A stretch of 64,000 nt of DNA from assembly GCF_900114095.1 (NCBI RefSeq), contig NZ_FORV01000001.1, positions 930,001 through 994,000 on the forward strand, given 5' to 3'. This DNA is from Sphingomonas sp. NFR04. Its GTDB lineage: Bacteria; Pseudomonadota; Alphaproteobacteria; Sphingomonadales; Sphingomonadaceae. Numbering within the stretch: position 1 is the stretch's first letter; each line of letters opens with the position of its first letter. Below, in pieces: positions 59,687 to 64,000 of the stretch. The position numbers were made by a program, and so were the translations under genes. Below the pieces are notes generated by a model, which did not search any database, was not told the DNA's origin, and saw only the letters and a program-made list of their open reading frames with translations.

Positions 59687-61099
59687 ATGAACGCTTTCGA
59701 AGCACAGCGCGCCTTTGAGGAGCAACTTCGGGCGCATGCCCGGATCGACCGATCGGTTGCCCCCGTATGGCGGCGGTCGACGCTGCGGATGGTGCTCTAT
59801 ACCGAGCTCCTGCTGCTCGACAGCATCGCGATCCTGGCCGCCTTCTATCTCGCCGCCTGCACCCGCGACGGCAACTGGCTGTCGCTCGCCGGCATCAATG
59901 TCGGCGTTTTCCTGCTCCCGATCACGCTGGGCACCGCACTGGCCAGCGGCACCTATTCGCTGGCGTGCCTGCGCCATCCGGTGAGCGGGGTGAAGAACAT
60001 CTTCTCGGCGTTCTTCTTCTCGGTCTTCGTCGTGCTGCTCGGCAGCTATCTGCTCACCGCCGAGCTGCCGCTGTCACGCGTGCAGCTGGCCGAGGGCGCG
60101 CTGCTGTCGCTGTTCTTCCTCATCACCGGCCGGCTGGTGTTCCGCCGCCACGTCCGCGCGGCGACCGGCGGGCGGCTGCTCGACGAGCTGGTGATCGTCG
60201 ACGGCGTGGCGCTCGATGTCGCCGGCGATGCGGTCGCGCTCGATGCGCGCATCATCAACCTGTCGCCGAACCCGCGCGACCCGCAGATGCTTCACCGTCT
60301 CGGCACCACCGTGATCGGGTTCGATCGGGTGGTCGTCGCCTGCACCGAGGAGCATCGCGCGGTCTGGGCGCTGCTGCTCAAGGGCATGAACATCAAGGGG
60401 GAGATCCTTGTCCCCCAGTTCAACGCGCTCGGCGCGATCGGCGTCGACTCCTATGACGGCAAGGATACGCTGATCGTCTCGCAGGGGCCGCTCAGCATGC
60501 CGAACCGCGCCAAGAAGCGCGCGCTCGATCTGGCGATCACCGTGCCCGCGGTGATGGCGCTGGCACCGCTGATGATCATCGTCGCGATCCTGATCAAGCT
60601 GGAGAGCCCCGGCCCGGTGCTGTTCGCGCAGGACCGCGTCGGCCGCGGCAACCGGCTGTTCAAGATCCTCAAGTTCCGCTCGATGCGCGTCACGCTGTGC
60701 GATGCCAATGGCAACGTCTCGGCCAGCCGCGACGACGATCGCATCACCAAGGTCGGCCGCTTCATCCGCAAGACCAGCATCGACGAGTTGCCGCAGCTGC
60801 TCAACGTCCTGCGCGGCGACATGAGCGTGGTGGGCCCGCGCCCGCACGCGCTCGGCTCGCGCGCCGCCGACCATCTGTTCTGGGAAATCGACGAGCGCTA
60901 CTGGCACCGCCACACGCTCAAGCCCGGCATGACCGGCCTCGCCCAGGTCCGCGGCTTCCGCGGCGCCACCGATCGCCGCGTCGACCTGACCAACCGCCTC
61001 CAGGCGGACATGGAATATATCGACGGCTGGGACATCTGGCGCGACATCACCATCCTGTTCAAGACGCTGCGGGTGATCGTCCACTCCAACGCGTTCTGA
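59687..61099 (+). CDS. spsB: glucosyl-isoprenylphosphate transferase (priming)
   Basis: A 470-aa polyisoprenyl-phosphate hexose-1-phosphate transferase that loads glucose-1-phosphate on the carrier lipid, the committed sphingan step. About four N-terminal helices (about 30-160) precede the bacterial sugar transferase domain (about 275-470): KKRALDLAITVPAV, a helix, ESPGPVLFAQDRVGRGNR, FKILKFRSM, and DELPQLLNVLRGDMSVVGPRP. The ATG at 59687 gives MNAFEAQRAF; an upstream open stretch from 59624 lacks these features. First gene before rmlACBD. Confidence 0.93.
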   Translation: MNAFEAQRAFEEQLRAHARIDRSVAPVWRRSTLRMVLYTELLLLDSIAILAAFYLAACTRDGNWLSLAGINVGVFLLPITLGTALASGTYSLACLRHPVSGVKNIFSAFFFSVFVVLLGSYLLTAELPLSRVQLAEGALLSLFFLITGRLVFRRHVRAATGGRLLDELVIVDGVALDVAGDAVALDARIINLSPNPRDPQMLHRLGTTVIGFDRVVVACTEEHRAVWALLLKGMNIKGEILVPQFNALGAIGVDSYDGKDTLIVSQGPLSMPNRAKKRALDLAITVPAVMALAPLMIIVAILIKLESPGPVLFAQDRVGRGNRLFKILKFRSMRVTLCDANGNVSASRDDDRITKVGRFIRKTSIDELPQLLNVLRGDMSVVGPRPHALGSRAADHLFWEIDERYWHRHTLKPGMTGLAQVRGFRGATDRRVDLTNRLQADMEYIDGWDIWRDITILFKTLRVIVHSNAF

Positions 61100-61214
61100 T
61101 CCACGCACGTCGCCGGGCCGCGCGATCGATCCGCCAATGGATTGACAGCGGCCCGGCTTCCGTTTCTCGTTTCGTTGTCGTTGCGGCCGGGTCCGCACCA
61201 TGGGGGATTATCGA

Positions 61215-62093
61215 ATGAAGGGAATCATCCTTGCGGGTGGGAGTGGCACGCGCCTCTACCCCGCAACGCTGTCGATCTCGAAGCAGCTGCTTCCCGTCTA
61301 TGACAAGCCGATGATCTTCTACCCGCTGTCCGTGCTGATGCTCACCGGCATCCGCGACATCCTGATCATCTCCACGCCCCGCGATCTGCCGATGTTCCAG
61401 GCGCTGCTCGGCGACGGATCGGCGTTCGGCATCAACCTCAGCTATGCCGAGCAGCCTTCGCCCAACGGCCTGGCCGAAGCGTTCGTGATCGGCGCCGATT
61501 TCGTCGGCAACAATCCCAGCGCGCTGATCCTGGGGGACAATATCTATCACGGCGAAAAGATGGGCGAGCGCTGCAAGGCCGCCGCCGAGCAGGCGTCGCA
61601 GGGCGGCGCCAATGTGTTCGCCTATCATGTCGACGATCCCGAGCGCTACGGCGTGGTCGCCTTCGATCCGGAGACCGGCGTCGCCACCAGCGTCGAGGAA
61701 AAGCCCGCCGAGCCCAAGTCCAACTGGGCGATCACCGGCCTCTATTTCTATGACAAGGACGTGGTGGAGATCGCCAAGTCGATCCAGCCCTCGGCGCGCG
61801 GCGAGCTCGAGATCACCGACGTCAACCGCACCTATCTGGAACGCGGCGACCTCCACATTACCCGCCTGGGCCGCGGCTATGCCTGGCTCGATACCGGCAC
61901 GCATGACAGCCTGCACGACGCCGGCTCGTTCGTCCGCACCTTGGAGCACCGGACCGGCGTGAAGATCGCATGCCCCGAGGAAGTCGCTTTCGACGCGGGC
62001 TGGCTCGGCGCCGAGGACCTGCTGAAGCGTGCCGCCGGGCTCGGCAAGACCGGCTATGCCACCTATCTGCGCAAGCTGGTGGCGGCGGCATGA
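61215..62093 (+). CDS. rmlA: glucose-1-phosphate thymidylyltransferase
   Basis: Makes dTDP-glucose from glucose-1-phosphate and dTTP. The 292-aa product has the nucleotide-binding [12 protein letters not shown] (8-19), [20 protein letters not shown] (35-54), and LGDNIYHG (about 109-116). The ATG at 61215 (MKGIILAGG) is the conserved start. The stop overlaps the rmlC start by four bases. Confidence 0.97.
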   Translation: MKGIILAGGSGTRLYPATLSISKQLLPVYDKPMIFYPLSVLMLTGIRDILIISTPRDLPMFQALLGDGSAFGINLSYAEQPSPNGLAEAFVIGADFVGNNPSALILGDNIYHGEKMGERCKAAAEQASQGGANVFAYHVDDPERYGVVAFDPETGVATSVEEKPAEPKSNWAITGLYFYDKDVVEIAKSIQPSARGELEITDVNRTYLERGDLHITRLGRGYAWLDTGTHDSLHDAGSFVRTLEHRTGVKIACPEEVAFDAGWLGAEDLLKRAAGLGKTGYATYLRKLVAAA

Positions 62094-62656
62094 CCCAGGT
62101 CCATCACCACGCGCTCTCCGGCGTCATCGAGTTCACGCCGCCCAAATCCGGCGACCATCGCGGCTTCTTCTCCGAGGTGTTCAAGCAGTCGGTGCTCGAT
62201 GCCGAGGGCGTCGAGGCGCGCTGGGTGCAGGACAATCAGAGCTTCTCGGCCCAGCCGGGCACCGTGCGCGGCCTGCATTTGCAGGCGCCGCCCTTCGCCC
62301 AGGCCAAGCTGATCCGCGTGCTGCGCGGCGCGATCTTCGACGTCGCGGTGGATATCCGGCGCGGTTCGCCCACCTATGGCCAGTGGGCCGGCGTCGAGCT
62401 GTCGGCGGAGAAGTGGAACCAGCTGCTGGTGCCCGTCGGCTATGCCCACGGCTTCATGACGCTCGTTCCCGATTGCGAGATCCTCTACAAGGTCAGCGCG
62501 CGCTATGCGCCCGGCGAGGAAATGGCGATCCGCTGGGACGATCCCGATCTCGCCATCGCCTGGCCGGATATCGGCACCGAGCCCGTGCTCTCGGGCAAGG
62601 ACGCGGTCGCGCCGTCCTTCGCCGAGTTCAATACCCCCTTCTTCTATCAGGGCTGA
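62090..62656 (+). CDS. rmlC: dTDP-4-dehydrorhamnose 3,5-epimerase
   Basis: A cupin-fold epimerase, 188 aa. It has [27 protein letters not shown] (His of RGLHLQ is the catalytic base region), [21 protein letters not shown], and [10 protein letters not shown] with the catalytic Tyr/His area. The ATG overlaps the rmlA stop (ATGA). Confidence 0.96.
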   Translation: MTQVHHHALSGVIEFTPPKSGDHRGFFSEVFKQSVLDAEGVEARWVQDNQSFSAQPGTVRGLHLQAPPFAQAKLIRVLRGAIFDVAVDIRRGSPTYGQWAGVELSAEKWNQLLVPVGYAHGFMTLVPDCEILYKVSARYAPGEEMAIRWDDPDLAIAWPDIGTEPVLSGKDAVAPSFAEFNTPFFYQG

Positions 62657-62659
62657 GCC

Positions 62660-63724
62660 ATGCAGCAGCAGACCTTCCTCGTCACCGGTGGTGCCGGCTT
62701 CATCGGCTCGGCAGTGGTGCGCCACCTGGTCCGCCAGGGCGCGCGCGTCATCAATCTCGACAAGCTCACCTATGCCGGCAACCCGGCCTCGCTGACCGCG
62801 ATCGAGAACGCGCCCAACTACCGCTTCGTCCATGCCGACATCGCCGACACCGCGACGATCCTGCCGCTGCTGCGCGAGGAGCAGGTCGACGTGGTGATGC
62901 ACCTCGCCGCCGAGAGCCATGTCGATCGCTCGATCGACGGTCCGGGCGAGTTCATCGAGACCAATGTCGTCGGCACCTTCAAGCTGCTCCAGTCGGCGCT
63001 GCAATATTGGCGCGAGCTGGAAGGCGAGAAGCGCGACGGCTTCCGCTTCCACCACATCTCCACCGACGAAGTGTTCGGCGACCTGCCGTTCGACAGCGGC
63101 ATCTTCACCGAAGACACGCCCTATGATCCCTCCTCGCCCTATTCGGCGTCGAAGGCGGCGAGCGACCATCTCGTCCGCGCCTGGGGCCACACCTATGGCC
63201 TGCCGGTGGTGCTGTCGAACTGCTCGAACAATTACGGGCCGTTCCACTTCCCCGAGAAGCTGATCCCGCTGACCATCCTCAACGCACTCGAGGGCAAACC
63301 CCTGCCCGTCTACGGCAAGGGCGAGAATATCCGCGACTGGCTCTATGTCGACGATCACGCCAAGGCGCTGGCGACCATCGCCACCACCGGCAAGGTCGGC
63401 CAGAGCTACAATGTCGGCGGCCGCAACGAGCGGACCAACCTCCAGGTGGTCGAGACGATCTGCGACCTGCTCGACCAGCGCATTCCGCTGGCCGACGGCC
63501 GCAAGCGCCGCGAGCTGATCACCTTCGTCACCGATCGCCCCGGCCATGATCGCCGCTATGCGATCGACGCGACCAAGCTCGAGACCGAACTGGGCTGGAA
63601 GGCCGAGGAGAATTTCGACACCGGCATCGCCGCGACGATCGACTGGTATCTCGCGAACGAGTGGTGGTGGGGCCCGATCCGCTCCGGCAAGTACGCTGGC
63701 GAGCGCCTGGGCCAGACCGCCTGA
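62660..63724 (+). CDS. rmlB: dTDP-glucose 4,6-dehydratase
   Basis: An extended SDR dehydratase, 354 aa. The NAD-binding motif is TGGAGFIG (9-16), STDEVFG at 134-140 carries the catalytic Thr/Asp/Glu (T135, D136, E137), and YSASK (Y161, K165) is the SDR pair. C-terminal [12 protein letters not shown] is typical of RmlB. It starts three bases after rmlC; the stop overlaps the rmlD start by one base. Confidence 0.97.
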   Translation: MQQQTFLVTGGAGFIGSAVVRHLVRQGARVINLDKLTYAGNPASLTAIENAPNYRFVHADIADTATILPLLREEQVDVVMHLAAESHVDRSIDGPGEFIETNVVGTFKLLQSALQYWRELEGEKRDGFRFHHISTDEVFGDLPFDSGIFTEDTPYDPSSPYSASKAASDHLVRAWGHTYGLPVVLSNCSNNYGPFHFPEKLIPLTILNALEGKPLPVYGKGENIRDWLYVDDHAKALATIATTGKVGQSYNVGGRNERTNLQVVETICDLLDQRIPLADGRKRRELITFVTDRPGHDRRYAIDATKLETELGWKAEENFDTGIAATIDWYLANEWWWGPIRSGKYAGERLGQTA

Positions 63725-64000
63725 TGCGCATCCTCGTCACCGGGCATGACGGCCAGGTCGCCCAGGCGCTGGCCGAGCAGGCGCAGGGCCATGAGCTGGT
63801 CTTCACCACCTATCCCGACTTCGACCTCTCCAAGCCGGAGACGATCGAAGCCGCAGTGGCGCGGATCCAGCCCGAGCTGATCGTCTCGGCGGCCGCCTAT
63901 ACCGCCGTGGACAAGGCCGAGAGCGAGCCCGAGCTGGCGATGGCGATCAACGGCGACGGCCCCGGCGTGCTGGCGCGCGCGGGCGCGAAGATCGGTGCCC
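63724..64000 (+). CDS. rmlD: dTDP-4-dehydrorhamnose reductase (partial, runs off window)
   Basis: The first 92 codons of an SDR reductase with [16 protein letters not shown] (NAD(P)-binding) and SAAAYTAVDKAESEPELAMAIN, both diagnostic for RmlD. It begins inside the rmlB stop (TGATG). Cut by the end of the window, not by mutation. Confidence 0.95.
   Translation, partial: MRILVTGHDGQVAQALAEQAQGHELVFTTYPDFDLSKPETIEAAVARIQPELIVSAAAYTAVDKAESEPELAMAINGDGPGVLARAGAKIGA

Noticed and set aside
63724..64000. rmlD as a truncated pseudogene
   Set aside because: The frame is open to the last base; it is simply cut by the window edge.

Overview
The window is high-GC, gene-dense chromosomal DNA from an alphaproteobacterium, almost certainly a Sphingomonas. 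The main evidence is a nearly complete sphingan (gellan/welan/diutan/S-88 class) exopolysaccharide cluster in the published gene order. A GcrA cell-cycle regulator, ParE and ATP-grasp/alpha-E/transglutaminase genes, together with intergenic palindromic repeats, fit the same group. No tRNA, rRNA, CRISPR array, transposase or prophage was seen.

Left part (1-33 kb) is housekeeping and metabolism. It holds argD-argF, a patatin-like lipoprotein, a tandem HD-GYP protein, an orphan ABC-2 permease, gcrA and parE. Next comes a small leftward module (10.1-12.0 kb) encoding a VgrG3-C-like peptidoglycan hydrolase followed by two LprI-like (lysozyme-inhibitor family) proteins. Then come a GNAT/AIM24 group and a rightward valine-catabolism run (14.0-20.3 kb: mmsA, small secreted protein, acyl-CoA dehydrogenase, 3-hydroxyisobutyryl-CoA hydrolase, enoyl-CoA hydratase, mmsB). 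After these are a DsbD/ScsB-type reductase, a PafA/SPAP-type alkaline phosphatase, a beta-helix protein, an ATP-grasp/alpha-E/transglutaminase-like trio (the last with Ser at the expected catalytic Cys), bpt, a GT1-like glycosyltransferase and proS.

Right part (33-64 kb) is the sphingan locus. Leftward: spsR (lyase), spsS (flippase), spsG (polymerase) and a large beta-helix lipoprotein closed by a hairpin. Rightward or divergent: spsQ, spsI (leftward), spsK, spsL, spsJ (leftward), a small exosortase-accessory-like gene (leftward), spsF, spsD, spsC, spsE, an exosortase and an EpsI-like protein. A three-gene block (TetR, NmrA-like reductase, epoxide hydrolase) then interrupts the order I recall for published clusters, before atrD-atrB (type I secretion) and spsB-rmlA-rmlC-rmlB-rmlD. 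rmlD runs off the right edge.

Proposed pathway: RmlA-D make dTDP-L-rhamnose; SpsB loads glucose-1-phosphate on the lipid carrier; SpsK, SpsL and SpsQ complete the tetrasaccharide; SpsS flips it; SpsG polymerises it; SpsC/SpsE control length; SpsD, and probably SpsF, take it through the outer membrane; SpsR trims the polymer and may leave through AtrB/AtrD.

Two intergenic repeat families are prominent: a ~95-bp hairpin (seven copies) and a GGGGAGGATC-bounded hairpin. At several sites the first lies inside the second.
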